DNA of 64,000 bases from Bombyx mori (GCF_030269925.1 NC_085128.1:1552501-1616500); one strand, 5' to 3'; shown: positions 39,008 to 50,223, counted from the stretch's first letter. Notes: generated by a model from the letters alone, not told the origin. Program-made: numbers and translations.

Positions 39008-39195
39008 TTTTCCTACCTGATAGTCCTAGCTGATAGTCTTGAGGGGCTATGTCAGCGTAACCCTAACGTGTAAGTGAGCTCTCGGGGCTCAAACCAGGAG
39101 GCGTTGCTAACGCTGGCCCTAGCAAGAGCAGTGCTTCGCAAAATCTACCACCGGATCGGAAAAGCGACCCACTGAGAAGATCCGGCCGATAACAA
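39008..39195 (-). mobile_element. Jockey-like LINE 3' fragment
   Basis: TTTCCTACCTGATAGTCC to CTGAGAAGATCCGGC in reverse orientation; 3' UTR only. Confidence 0.72.
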
Positions 39196-39440
39196 TCGGT
39201 ACTCATTGTCGGCACGATGTTCATGTCGTACAAAACATACGTCACATACTTAGCTGCTTAAGGTGTATTTATTAGTTTAACTGTATTTTGAACGAAAATC
39301 GTGTAATTTAAATTAAATGCGATTTAATTGGTAAATTGTTTTACCTGACTGGTAAATCAATTACTACTAGGTACGGACGGAAAATTAATGAATTTTTAAT
39401 AGATTTTCTGTAAAATTTAATGCAATCAACGAAATTCATT

Positions 39441-40620
39441 TTTTCCCTACCTATGCTCTATTTCAGCCTCTCCTTGACGCGTAGGTGAGCTCACAAGGCT
39501 CAAACCGAGAGTATTGCTAACACTTGCCTTAGCAAGAGCAGTGCTTCGCAGAATCTACCATCGGATCGGAAACGCGACCCACTGAGAAGATCCGGCGAGA
39601 AACTCACTAGGCTATGTCTATGGGTTAATTCACTTATTGAGCCCTTCGTCGCAAGCGACGGGTTCGACAAGGACGGTGACCGGTGCTTATCGTACCTAAA
39701 GGCACCGTTAATGGATCGGAAGGATTCGTAATGACGTGTTTAGGGCGACGTTGAATGTTTACCATTCGGTTCACAAGATCGGGTATATAATTTCCGGCGG
39801 CCACGACAAGAGAGTTTTCACGTCGTGCCGCCTTCTCGAAATGGCGCAATGATGCCGACTGTATTTACTTACTAACTGAGTCAAGCTCCAGGTCATCATG
39901 AAGATCCACGTCCCTTAGCAACCATGGTGTTCCGACGGCTATTCTGCAAAAACGGGATTCAATAACTTGAAGGGGTGTCAAGTTGGTGCGGGCCGTGTGA
40001 GCGAACACTACGCTTGCATTGGCCATGACGGGGCGTATGCAAGTTTTTTTTTTTTTATCTCTTTGATGGGTGGACGAGCTCACAGCCTACCTGGTGTTAA
40101 GTGGTTACTGGAGCCCATAGACATTTACAACGTAAATGCGCCACCCACCTTGAGATATAAGTTCTAAGGTCTCAAGTACAGTTACAACGGCTGCCCCACC
40201 CTTCGAACCGAAACGCATTACTGCTTCACGGCAGAAAATAGGCGGGGCGGTGGTACCTACCCGTGCTCACAAGAAATCCTACCGCCAGTAATTACGTAAA
40301 TTATAATTTTGCGGGTTTCATTTTTATTACACGATGTTATTCCTTCACCGCGGAAATCAATCGTGAACATTTGTTGAGTACGTATTTCATTAGAAAAATT
40401 GGTACCTGCCTGGGATTCGAACACCGGTGCATCGCTTCAACACGAATGCACTGGATGTCTTATTCTTTCGGCCACTACGACAATAAAAAGAGAGAGACTT
40501 TTGTAGAGTGTCACCGTATTATGAAGGGACAAGTTACTTCGCTTGCGAATCATGGGATAGAGGCGTCCTAATATGAAGGCAGCACGGTCGCGTACCGTTT
40601 TATTGTAGGGTCGGAACATC
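39441..40620 (-). mobile_element. Jockey-like LINE 3' part, interrupted by a SINE
   Basis: 39441-40043 carries the 3' UTR and coding tail (FEKAARRENSLVVAAGNYIP). 40485-40620 continues upstream in the same ORF (YNKTVRDRAAFILGRLYPMI). The block between is a full-length SINE. The LINE is 5'-truncated. Confidence 0.8.
40044..40484 (-). repeat. Bm1-type SINE, full length, nested in a LINE
   Basis: T-run at 40044-40056, complete body and the tRNA-like head (B-box-like GGTGTTCGAATCCC on the minus strand). Confidence 0.88.
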
Positions 40621-40888
40621 ATCCCTTTGTCGAAGTTGAAGCTGTACTTAGCAAGTAACTTTGTTAAAATTGTTTATTTGAATACCTCATGTATATCTGC
40701 GGATATTCTTACAAAAAGTTTGCCTAGTGTTAATTAAGCATTATAATTTTCGGTAGGAGTTAGGCAAAAGAAACAAATGCAAATTGTATTTTTAATTTGT
40801 AAATGGAACAAATGTTTTTGACTGAGGATGTGACTTTGAATATAAGAAAAATATTGTTTTTTGTATATATTTTGTATTTTGTATATAT

Positions 40889-41110
40889 CATCATCATCAT
40901 CATCATCATTATCCTGCCCTTCTCCCAGTCACCTGGGGTCGGCGCAACATGTTTTCTCCTTCCATACTCTTCTATCATATACCATTTCTTCGCTCACTCC
41001 CCTCCTACCCATATCGTCTTTCACACAATCCATCAATTTCTTCTTAGGTCTACCTCTTCCTCTAAATCCTTCCACATTCATAGTTAACACTCTCTTTCAC
41101 ATTCATAGTT
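40889..41110 (-). mobile_element. LINE ORF2 C-terminal fragment with GAT-repeat tail
   Basis: The minus strand encodes GRPKKKLMDCVKDDM and then a C-C-A-D-P motif (TCCADP), followed by a (GAT)n tail at 40889-40909. RTE-like LINEs often end in such short tandem tails. Target repeats GTATTTTGTATATAT lie on both sides. Confidence 0.7.
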
Positions 41111-41337
41111 AACTGTATTTTGTATATATATTGAGTTTATTTCAATGATTGGTAGTATTAAAATATTGTTTTGTATGTCATTGAAATACAACTAACGCCA
41201 TTCTACTATTGGCTATGATTGTACTAAGTCTATGTTACGTACAAAATAAATGTCCGTCTAAAATCAACCTTTACCGCGTTTTGTTATTCGTGAGTAATAA
41301 TAGGGGTTAAAGTCTGAAATTTGCCTTTTTATTGTAA

Positions 41338-41844
41338 CTAGTGGTCCCGCAGTGGTCGAAATTCGACTATAATTAAGTGAAATTATAAGTTTGAAGCATT
41401 GGGGAAGGCCTATGTCCAGCAGTGGGCAGATAAAGGCTGATGATGATGATGATGATGATGATAAGTTTGAACATTATTATGGTTATATTGTCAAAGACTA
41501 CTACTATAATCACAGATTTCGCCCAGACTACACTATAGACAAAGAAAACAATATAAACCTATTTTCAATTTGACCACAGACTTTAAGCAATAACTAAAGT
41601 TTGACAATAAACAAAGAGTATAATAATAATATACATATGCGTGTGTATCAAATACATGGCAGTGTGTGTAATGTTTTCTTTATTGATTTAATGTATCTTT
41701 TATACATTATTTAAAAAAAAAAACATTAGCAGCCTGCACTTCTTCTCTATATTCTCTATAAGTGTTTGAAATTTCATACTCCTCCGTCCGCGCAATTTTC
41801 GTAAAAGGGGTACAAAGTTTTTACTTCACGTATTAATATGTAGA
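41338..41844 (-). mobile_element. Helitron-like element carrying a LINE-tail insertion
   Basis: On the minus strand TCTACATATTAATACGTGAA after A is the 5' end. The 3' end has a GTCGAATTTCGAC-type hairpin, an 11-base spacer and CTAG before T. A relative in the other orientation is at 49749-50166. At 41397-41460 a short LINE 3' tail (GGCCTATGTCCAGCAGTGGG then TGATGATGATG) is inserted, flanked by ATAAGTTTGAA repeats. Confidence 0.65.
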
Positions 41845-41845
41845 T

Positions 41846-42648
41846 AGGCGCTTCGAATTGACATAGAACCTTCATGGTTTGGGATTTTCGAGTGAAACTT
41901 TTTTCAAATGGTACCTATGAGGTTTTTCTTTTAAAAATGTGCATATATTCGACTTTCAGTGGTTTTTTTTATTCAGCGTAGACAAGAAGGATGGATACTT
42001 CGGAAACTCGAGTGATTTTTGAATACGAGTTCCGACGCGGAACTAACGCTGCAGAAACAGCTCGCAATATCAATGGTGCGTTTGGACAAGGAACTGCTGC
42101 TAATGAACGCACCGTGCAATTTTGGCTTAAACGATTTCGTGATGGAAATTTCGATTTGAAAAACGAACCACGTAGAAGAAAGATCGCCCACATATGTGAA
42201 TAACAATGAATTGAAAGAGATGGCGGAAGCCGATCCGAGCCAAGCTACCCAGGAATTAGCGGCATGGCTTAACGGTACCTTACCAAAAATGTTGACTCAT
42301 TTGCGTCAACCAATAAAATAAAAAATATGAAAAATGGGTGCCTCATGATTTGACTGATCTGCAGAAAGAAACGCTTGTTGAAACTTTTGTTGCCTTTTTG
42401 AATCCATTCAGAAATGTAGGAATATTGGATCGAATTGTGTGACATGTGATGAAAAGTGGATTCTTTAAGATAACCGTAATAAAAAGGTAGTGTATAACTG
42501 TTTCGTGGTCTCAGCATGGCGTGATTCACTATAGCATTCTCCGATCTGGTCAAGCAATAACGGAAGATGCCTACTGTGCCAAACTCCGAACAATGATAGC
42601 AAAACTTGCAGTGAAACAGCCCCGACTCATGAATCGATCTTCACTATT
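41846..42648 (+). pseudogene. Mariner (mori/cecropia-like) transposase pseudogene
   Basis: The ATG at 41991 opens SETRVIFEYEFRRGTNAAET and FWLKRFRDGNFDLKNEPRRR, the N-terminal DNA-binding part of mariner transposases. Downstream the frame breaks, but KWVPHDLTDLQKE, ILDRIV and HYSILRSGQAITEDAYC keep the family order. It ends at a SINE fragment, so the C-terminus is missing. Confidence 0.78.
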
Positions 42649-42769
42649 ATAGTCTCAAGTACAGTTACAACGGCTGCCCCACCCTTTAAACCGAAACGCA
42701 TTACTGATTCACGGCAGAAATAGGCAGGGTGGTGGTACCTACACGTGCGGACTCACAAGACGTCCTACC
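42649..42769 (-). repeat. Bm1-type SINE middle fragment
   Basis: CAGTTACAACGGCTGCCCCA to GACTCACAAGACGTCCTACC in reverse orientation; both ends are missing. Confidence 0.75.
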
Positions 42770-43440
42770 GTGTCGTGATGAAGTGATATCCTTACATAGA
42801 GCCCTGTGAGAGTGTGTGAAGAGCCCTCCTCTCTTTCGGGGGCTGTCTTGATTGGAATGAAGGATTTTACCCACCGCACTAGACTAACGTCTATCTTTCG
42901 GCTATAACTAAAGCACCACACATTACCAGAACCTATTTTCAAATTCTCATATTAAAGTTCTCTCCTCAGTGGTAGTACTCATTGATAGAACGTCTTTATT
43001 AGGATCAACAAGATGCCGGCATTAGTAAGATTTTTAAGGAAATAAAAAAACTTTTTAAAAATAGACTTAAATGCATCATTACGTTCTTTATTTTATCTAC
43101 TTTTTGTAGTTTTATTATTGGCCGTAATAGGTACTTAATCAGTATTTTTTTATATACATTGAACATTGATTGAACAAAGCAAATTTTATTATCAAGGTGA
43201 AATAAAAATTTAACATTTCTTTCACTAAAAACATTTTTCCTAGTCCTAGTGTGGTTAAGGATAGCAGATATCAGGAATTAATTCCTACTAGTATTGTCAT
43301 CTGTCCTTGGTACGTAAACAAATTTTTAAGGTACTGCCAGAGGTTTGGTTGGTGAAAATTACTTTCAATAATTTGTTTTTAAATACACATTATATGAGCC
43401 TAAGCGTAGTTATAACCATCTTATGTTACGTAACAGCTGC
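42770..43440. other. Stretch with no gene recognised
   Basis: AT-rich, with one GC-richer patch (42790-42940, containing GAGCCCTCCTCTCTTTCGGG) that may be an unclassified repeat. No family motif in any frame. Confidence 0.45.
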
Positions 43441-43702
43441 GTACGTTATCTAGAGAATTACTATTGATCCTACTACCATTTGTATATAGATGGATCAATA
43501 GTAAATAATCTAAACATGGGAGCTGCTATTTTTAACCCACAAACTGAAAATTGTATGAAGTTCATTATTATCTCAGATGTACGAGTGTCAATTATGCACA
43601 TAGGACTACTGGCCATTTTAGAATCTATATCATATGCTAGCTCAGTAGACTCTGACAATTTTGTAATACTTACTGATTCTCGTAGTTCGGTGCAACACTT
43701 AA

Positions 43703-44168
43703 GCCTTTGTCAAACAGAACGCGTACTTAGCGCCGCGTACTTAACGTCGCGCTCTTTTCATGTCACACAAATTGACTAGATGAGCCCAACGCTCCTTGAC
43801 GCAATGCATTTGCCAAATCATAGTGCCTTTTGATAGCAGTGTGAAAATTTAAAAGCATTAAGAAATCGAGTGATTCAGATGTGGCATTGTATAAGCATGG
43901 ATATTTTCTAACTATTTATATCATTTTTTCGGGCATTATCTAGTATTTTAATACACATTCACTCCGACGCTAAAATAAAATTTGTAAAAAATTACAACGC
44001 CTGACGTCAAAGCGTCCTAACGCCGCGACAGAGCGCTGCGTACTTATAGCGCTAGGGCTTTGTTTGACGGTATGTTACCATAGTTGTACAACACATCTCG
44101 GCGTCATAGCGCGGCGTCAGTTTAGCGTTCTGACGCGCGCTAATTACGCGTTCTGTTTGACGAAGCCT
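43703..44168. mobile_element. MITE with about 33-base inverted ends at TTAA
   Basis: The left end GTCAAACAGAACGCGTACTT and the reverse complement of the right end, GTCAAACAGAACGCGTAATT, agree over about 33 bases; TTAA flanks both sides. 466 bases, no ORF; it interrupts the RNase H LINE. The TTAA target suggests a piggyBac-type source (inference). Confidence 0.7.
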
Positions 44169-44215
44169 TTAAGCCGATGCGTTTATGGTGATAGGGGTAA
44201 TCCAATTTCTTATAC

Positions 44216-47008
44216 TTTTTTTTTTTTTTTTTTATGATTGAGAAATTACTGGTGGCCCAAAGGCCTTTCCAGTTTCACCAGGACAGGTGGGCGAGCAAAG
44301 GCTCAGCCAGGAGGGGTGGGATTTGCTAACAGCTGCCCGAGCGCCTCCGAAGGAGACCTAACAACTCAAGAGCAATTGCTTCGCGAATGAATCTACTACC
44401 GGATCGGAATCGCGACCCGCTGAGAAGATCCGGCGAGAAACTCAGTGGGCTGATGCATGGGTTAGGTTGCACGTCGACCTCTTTGTCGAGTTCGACGAGT
44501 ACGGTTACTGGGGTCCCTAAGCCTGCTCCTAGTATTAGAGCTGAAGGCATCTAATGCAAAGGTTATTGGATCTGATGGATCCGTAAGGACGTGTCTAGGG
44601 CGTCGACGGTGACTGGCTCCTGCATGATCAGGATTCGGTGAGTAGTCAGCGGCGGCAACGATAAGGCGATTATCATGACGCATAGCCTTATCGAAGTACC
44701 GTTCCGACGCTGACTTCATGTATTTCTGGATTGATTCAAGGCCCAGGTCGTCGTGTAGGTCAACGTTCCTCACGAACCACGGAGCCCCGACGGCTAACCT
44801 GCAAAAGCGGGATTGTAGGGATTGGAGGGTGTCTATGTGTGTGCGGGCTGCGTGAGCGAACACCACACTCGCGTAAGTCATGACGGGCCTTATGCAAGTT
44901 TTGTAAAGTGTCACCTTATTCCGAAGGGACATTTTACTCCGCTTACAGATCATGGGATAGAGTCTGCCGAGAATGAATGCGGCACGGTCGCGGACTGTTT
45001 TTATGTGTGGGCGGAATGTCATGGATGCATCCAGGGTGACTCCCAGGTACTTAACCTTCCTGACCCAGGGTATAGGTTGGCCGAAGAGGGTGATCGGGGG
45101 AGTGATATTTCTCCTCCTAATGCGGGAGGAAATAAGCGGTGAGTTTCCCCTTTGAAATAACACTGCTGTGCTTTTCGCCGGGTTGATGTCTATGCGCCAT
45201 TTTCGGAACCACTGTCCGAGGGCTAACGCTGCGCTCTGGAGTTTACTCGCGATTAGGGACTTGTTTCTACTTGAGTAGTAAACGGTTGTGTCGTCAGCGA
45301 ATAAGGCTAGCTGGGTCGGCGGCGACCGGGGAATATCATTAATAAATAAACTAAATAGGAGCGGTGAGAGAACAGAGCCTTGCGGCACTCCAGCCGTGAG
45401 TGGTCGCGGGGAGGAGCGGGTTCCCTCTACTCGATATCGAAAAGAGCGGTTAGACAAGAAGTCCCGTATGATGAGCACGAGACTATCCGGCACGCCCATG
45501 TTGAATAGTTTGAAAATCAAACCGTTGTGCCAGACTTTGTCGAACGCTTTTGCGACGTCGAAGAAGAGAGCTCCCGTGTATAACGGTTTTGGTCGATTAA
45601 GCCCCACAAGAATGTGCTCCGTGAGGCGGTGCACCTGTTGAACGCATGAGTGATTTGTACGGAATCCGAATTGTTCATCGATGAGAATGCCCTTGGATGA
45701 GACGAAGTCTCTGAGGCGTTTGTAGAGCAGACGCTCATACAGTTTGCCTAGAGACATGAGGAGGCTAATCGGGCGGTAACTCGTCGGATTATTTTTTCGT
45801 TTACCGGGTTTGTGTATGCCGATAACGTCCGCTTCTTTCCACACTGTGGGAAAGATACAGTTAGCCATAGCGGCATTGAAAATAGATGCCAACATCACGA
45901 TGAGTTGGACGGGTAAAAGTTTAATAACGCGGTTAGATATACCGTCGGAACCGGGAGCCTTGCGAGGACGTAGGTCTTTGATTAGGTCTTTAACTTCCAT
46001 TGAGGTGACGGGCGGTAACGCGTCCAAGGCTGGCAAGGAGGCTCTGCGTTCTACCTCACTGTCTACTAATTCTACATGAACAGGGTCCGCGGATTGAATG
46101 CTGGGCATGCACTGGGCTTGCAATGTATCGGCCAGCAGCTCTGCTTTTTCGTCATCATCGAACGCCGCGAGTCGGCCTGAGGGGCCTACGAGGGGGGGCA
46201 TAGTTACTACCGTATCCGATTTGAGAGTACGAGCTAAGCGGTAGTAAGACCTTTGGGAGGGCGCGAGTCCTTCTAAGAAATCAGACCATCTGGCATCTCG
46301 GACTTCGGCGATGCGAGACTTTACGTCGCGTTGTAGGGCACGCATTCGAATACGATTTTCCGCGGTAGGATACCTATCGTACGCACGGATCGAGGCATTC
46401 TTAGCTCTAAGGAGTTCCCTAATATCGTCGGGCAATATGAAGCGGTGAAGGAAGTCCTCCGCTACAACTTGCTTCGATGACCTATCTAATGTCGAGGTGA
46501 TGTGTGACGTTACGATGTCTATGGCTTCAGCGGTATCCTGAGGAGACGGGATAGAGTCCGGACTAAACGGAAGCGATGGTGGATCAGATTCAGCCAGGCT
46601 GATGCCCAGCGTGTGCCAATCCACCACAGTCCTCGTGACGGGAACGGAATCGGGAGCGCGACCGAGCTTCATAATGACGGGACGATGGTCTGAATCTAAT
46701 TCTGAAACTACTTCAATCGAATGTAAGCGCAGAGTTACGTTTTTTAATAACGCTATGTCGAGTATATCCGGGCGATGCGCGATATTTAGCGGGTAGTGAG
46801 TCGGGGTCAGCGGAGCCACGATATCGAAGGCGAGATCATCGACTAACGCGTCGAGGCGCCTGCCATTAGGGGTTGAGGTGTGAGAGTTCCACCTGACGTG
46901 TTTACAATTTAGGTCACCCGCCAGAATGACAGAGCTTCCCATGCCGAGCAGTGCCTCGATATCACTACTTAGAACGATTTTATCCGGTGGAAGATAAACG
47001 GACGCGAT
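44216..47008 (-). mobile_element. Jockey-like LINE, 5'-truncated, with 12-base target duplication
   Basis: The target repeat AATTTCTTATAC at 44204-44215 and 47009-47020 brackets the element. The T-run after 44215 is the A-tail. The coding part is open. It sits inside the RNase H LINE in the opposite orientation. Many short 3' fragments in this window belong to this or a sister subfamily; it resembles the BMC1-type LINEs of Bombyx (name not verified). Confidence 0.88.
44462..47008 (-). CDS. LINE ORF2: partial endonuclease and full reverse transcriptase
   Basis: The frame is open from the truncated 5' end (ASVYLPPDKIVLS) through about 848 codons to TAA at 44462. Remaining endonuclease motifs are ILAGDLNCKHVRWNS and DSDHRPVIMKL. 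Reverse transcriptase motifs are RKAPGSDGISN, SYRPISLLMSLGKLYERLL, QFGFRTNHSC, FFDVAKAFDKVWH, AGVPQGSVLSPLLFSLFIND and LFADDTTVYY with the catalytic FADD. The C-terminus is basic (RRTRQRGRRAT). The missing N-terminus makes it non-autonomous, but the absence of stops implies a fairly recent insertion. Confidence 0.9.
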   Translation of the reverse strand: MASVYLPPDKIVLSSDIEALLGMGSSVILAGDLNCKHVRWNSHTSTPNGRRLDALVDDLAFDIVAPLTPTHYPLNIAHRPDILDIALLKNVTLRLHSIEVVSELDSDHRPVIMKLGRAPDSVPVTRTVVDWHTLGISLAESDPPSLPFSPDSIPSPQDTAEAIDIVTSHITSTLDRSSKQVVAEDFLHRFILPDDIRELLRAKNASIRAYDRYPTAENRIRMRALQRDVKSRIAEVRDARWSDFLEGLAPSQRSYYRLARTLKSDTVVTMPPLVGPSGRLAAFDDDEKAELLADTLQAQCMPSIQSADPVHVELVDSEVERRASLPALDALPPVTSMEVKDLIKDLRPRKAPGSDGISNRVIKLLPVQLIVMLASIFNAAMANCIFPTVWKEADVIGIHKPGKRKNNPTSYRPISLLMSLGKLYERLLYKRLRDFVSSKGILIDEQFGFRTNHSCVQQVHRLTEHILVGLNRPKPLYTGALFFDVAKAFDKVWHNGLIFKLFNMGVPDSLVLIIRDFLSNRSFRYRVEGTRSSPRPLTAGVPQGSVLSPLLFSLFINDIPRSPPTQLALFADDTTVYYSSRNKSLIASKLQSAALALGQWFRKWRIDINPAKSTAVLFQRGNSPLISSRIRRRNITPPITLFGQPIPWVRKVKYLGVTLDASMTFRPHIKTVRDRAAFILGRLYPMICKRSKMSLRNKVTLYKTCIRPVMTYASVVFAHAARTHIDTLQSLQSRFCRLAVGAPWFVRNVDLHDDLGLESIQKYMKSASERYFDKAMRHDNRLIVAAADYSPNPDHAGASHRRRPRHVLTDPSDPITFALDAFSSNTRSRLRDPSNRTRRTRQRGRRAT

Positions 47009-47095
47009 AATTTCTTATACAATTATTGAGCAGATGTATAACTTAAAAGCGAATGGTAAAGAAGTGATATTGCAGTGGATACTCTTTTACTGGTG

Positions 47096-47348
47096 GTAGG
47101 ACCTCTTGTGAGTCCGCACGGGTAGGTACCACCGCCCCGCCTATTTCTGCCGTGAAGCAATAATGCGTTTCGGTTTGAAGGGTGGGGCAGCCGTTGTAAC
47201 TATACTGAGATCTTAGAACTTATATCTCAAGGTGTGTGGCGCATTTACGCTGTAGATGTCTATGGGCTCCAGTAACCACTTAACACCAGGTGGGCTGTGA
47301 GCTCGTCCACACATCTAAGCAATAAAAAAAAAAAAAAAAAAAAAAAAA
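47096..47348 (+). repeat. Bm1-type SINE inserted in the RNase H LINE
   Basis: Starts TGGTGGTAGGACCTC and ends in an A-run at 47324-47347. Imperfect target repeats GGATACTCTTTTAC and GGATACCTTCTCAC flank it. It splits the LINE frame between the codons for Trp-Ile and Pro-Ser-His. Confidence 0.88.
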
Positions 47349-48115
47349 GGATACCTTCTCACATCGGTTTGTGTGGCAACGAAAGGGTGGATAAGTTAGC
47401 TAAGGAAGCTAGTGATGGTGTACCATAGAACATAGTTCCTAATTATACCGATTGTGTCAACTTAGTAAGAGAGGAATGCCATCGTCTATGGAAGGTATAT
47501 TTCGATGAAAGGTCTTTGGAAAAAGGGGTGTGGTACAAAACAATTCAAAGTCTACCATGGAAAACGCCATGGTTTGATTCTTGTAACCTTAATAGAACCA
47601 CCCTAGTGACTGCTTTTAGACTTCGTTCCGGGCACATCCCACTCAATAAATTTGCTCATTTAATGGAGAAGGCTCCTGATCTCAAGTGTTCAGTTTGTGA
47701 TGTAGTGGAAGATGCTTTTCTCATTATGATGGAGTGTGCGCGGAACGATGATCTGAGACAAAAAATCTTTGCAAAATATACAGATTTTCAACAAGTTGGA
47801 GGTGTAAATTACGCATTAGCCTCTCCGGAATCCGAAATGGTTAAGTCACTTTATAAAATAGTTTTGGTAGGCCTTCAGAGACGATAACAGTTTCCTTTAA
47901 TTTTTATATAATTTTTAATAAAACTAGTTAATAAAATAGTAACATTACAAAACAAAAAGTCAAATCAAAATAATTTAACATAACTCAACCCACACAGTAC
48001 ATTTTTATATAATTATTTTCTCACTCTCTTTTGTTGCACAACAGAGTGTCATATTCACTGGGTGAATAATCTCCTAAAGATCAATCAATCAATCAATCGG
48101 AATCAATCAATCACG

Positions 48116-48472
48116 CCCGGTCGGGGTCAGCATACATGAAAGATACTGAAAATCTTTGGTGCAAATATGCATGATATCGGAAGGGTAGCTGCTATGTTTG
48201 GTATAAAAGTTAGCGTGTCACCGACCATCTGGCTTATCACTTGTCGCTAACAAAACAAAACAGTAATAATCACTGAGCTTATTACTTCCGAGATTGGAAC
48301 AGAATCAAATCTAAAAGAAAGAATGTCACAGCCTTTACACGCGAATACTGAGATTTTACACGGATATCTTAGAGCGTGTGGTGTCATCCACTTCGAAAAC
48401 CACATAACACTTAAAAGGCAGTGATTTCGTATGCACATACACAAAAAAAAAAAAAAATAATGTGTTAAGAAC
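48116..48472. other. Stretch with no gene recognised
   Basis: No family motif and no recognisable repeat apart from an A-run at 48443-48457 just before the next SINE. Confidence 0.45.
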
Positions 48473-48715
48473 TTACTGGCGGTAGGACCTCTTGTGAGTC
48501 CGCACGGGTAGGTACCACCACCCTGCCTATTTCTGCCGTGAAGCAGTAATGCGTTTCGGTTTGAAGGGTGGGGTAGCCGTTGTAACTATACTGAAACCTT
48601 AGAACTTATATCTCAAGGTGAGTGGCGCATTTACGTTGTAGATGTCTATAGGCTCCGGTAACCACTTAACACCAGGTGGGCTGTGAGCTCGTCCACCCAT
48701 CTAAGAAATAGAAAA
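48473..48715 (+). repeat. Bm1-type SINE, 5'-truncated
   Basis: TTACTGGCGGTAGGACC to CCACCCATCTAAGAAATAG; it marks the left side of the C-copy duplication segment. Confidence 0.86.
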
Positions 48716-48828
48716 AAGCCTCGCATTAACTAATATGATTAGCGTATAAAATAAAATTGTTAAAAAATAAAACGAATACCTTATAACGTAATAAAAGACA
48801 AAACGATACATATATAATAAAAAAATTA

Positions 48829-49031
48829 TAAAGAGGAAAGATTTGTTTGTTTGTTTGTTTCGAATAGGCTCCGAAACTACTGGACCGATTTGAAAAAATA
48901 TTTTTCCATTAGAAGCCGACATTGTCCCTGATGAACATAGGCTACTTTTTTTAAAAAAAAAATTATTTTTTTTGTTTGTTTCATGTGTGTTTTAATGTTT
49001 CCGAAGCAAAGCGAGGGCGGGTCGCTAGTAT
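48829..49031 (+). mobile_element. Helitron-like insertion private to the C copy
   Basis: Ends in GGGCGGGTCGCTAG before T and contains CTACTGGACCGATTTGAAAA, common in moth Helitron-like repeats. TATATAATAAAAAAA occurs at both junctions, so either the 5' end resembles the target or a target duplication exists. Absent from the B copy at 17125. Confidence 0.5.
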
Positions 49032-49224
49032 ATAATAAAAAAACAGTGGTGAAATTTTATTTCAAGTTACCGTTCGAGTTTTCGTGCCAATTCATTATTC
49101 AATTTAAATTACGTATTAACACGAATCACAATTTGTTAGCTTAACGCCAACTCGATTGTAAGTGGTCTCAGTTGACCGCGGACTCTGCAATACCTTACTA
49201 ATATCACTAACTTTATTTAGTACT

Positions 49225-49440
49225 AGCGACCCGCCCTCGCTTCGCTTCGGAAACATTAAATTTTATTATTGATAGTCGAAGCGCCATGTTGCGCGCGGTA
49301 CGACAATAACTGCGGGTGACGTCGCGGGGCAAAGCTAGTATAAAAAAAGTAGCCTCAGTTACTCCTTATATCATCAGCTACCTATTAGTGAAAGTCTCAT
49401 CAAAATCGGTCCAGCCGTTCCAGAGATAAATTTATTATTA
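49225..49440 (-). mobile_element. Helitron-like insertion private to the C copy
   Basis: On the minus strand it ends CGAGGGCGGGTCGCTAG before T; a second internal GCTAG junction near 49338 suggests two fused pieces. The 5' part has CTGGAACGGCTGGACCG. It occupies the place where the B copy carries the 17341 MITE and the 17731 maT. Confidence 0.5.
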
Positions 49441-49748
49441 TATTATAAGGTATGGTATAAATCTTGTTTTACTATAAAATTTAAATGTAAAAGAGAAATA
49501 AAACACACACCCAATACTTATAATCAAAGTTTATTTGTGGGTAATACTCTGGCCGCTATTATGCTTCCGGTATGTCAAGGTTGATGTCTATGGACTCCCG
49601 TAATCACTTAAAACAAACGTCAGCCCGTCACCGCATCATCTAAAACTACAATTAATCGTTAATAGTATTTGCGATAAATAATTGAATTTAATTGTAAAGA
49701 ATATTTTTTCAGTCAGTATACATAGTTTTAATACTATATCATGTGTAA

Positions 49749-50166
49749 TCCATATATTAATACGTGAAGAAAAAACTTTTTACGAAAATTGCGCGGACGG
49801 AGGAGTATGAAATTTTCCACACATATATAAAATATAGAGGAGTGCAAAATGATAATATTTTTTAAAAATTATGTATGTAATACATTAAATCAATAAAAAA
49901 AAAACAGTACACACACTACCACGTATTTGACACACAAACACGCATATATACTTTTTGTTTATTGTCAAACTTTTGTTATAGCTTAAAGTCTGTGGTCAAA
50001 TTGAGAATAGGCTAATATTGTTTTATCTTTCATATTATTTGTCTATAGTGTGGTCTTGGCGAAATCTGTGAATAAAGAAGTATCTTTGACAATAGAACCT
50101 TAATAATGTTCAAACTTATAATTTCAATTAATTATAGTCGAATTTCGACTACCGCGGGACCACTAG
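49749..50166 (+). mobile_element. Helitron-like insertion private to the C copy
   Basis: TC after A at the left; at the right a GTCGAATTTCGAC hairpin, then ACCGCGGGAC and CTAG before T. The B copy at about 19325 has the uninterrupted site. Relative of 41338-41844. It ends 58 bases from the gene C stop codon. Confidence 0.68.
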
Positions 50167-50223
50167 TAACTAAATTATAATGTGAGGATAGAATTCGTTA
50201 ACATAAGTGAATAGAAACATGTT

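Larger units (their letters stand above)
43473..48115 (+). mobile_element. RNase H-bearing LINE, 3' part, broken into four pieces by later insertions
   Basis: Pieces 43473-43702, 44173-44203, 47021-47095 and 47349-48115 read in sequence as one plus-strand ORF end. It contains an RNase H domain (LYIDGS, ILTDSRSS, then HIGLCGNEKVDKLAKEA), a TAG stop soon after, an HIPLNKFAHL...CSVCDVVED zinc-binding-like tail, a 3' UTR and an (ATCA)n tail at about 48078-48115. RNase H at this place is typical of I/R1-type LINEs. Its 5' part, including the reverse transcriptase, is missing. Confidence 0.78.

Noticed and set aside
43480..43779. Cellular RNase H gene
   Set aside because: The domain continues in three further pieces to a LINE tail with an (ATCA)n end, so it is part of a retrotransposon.
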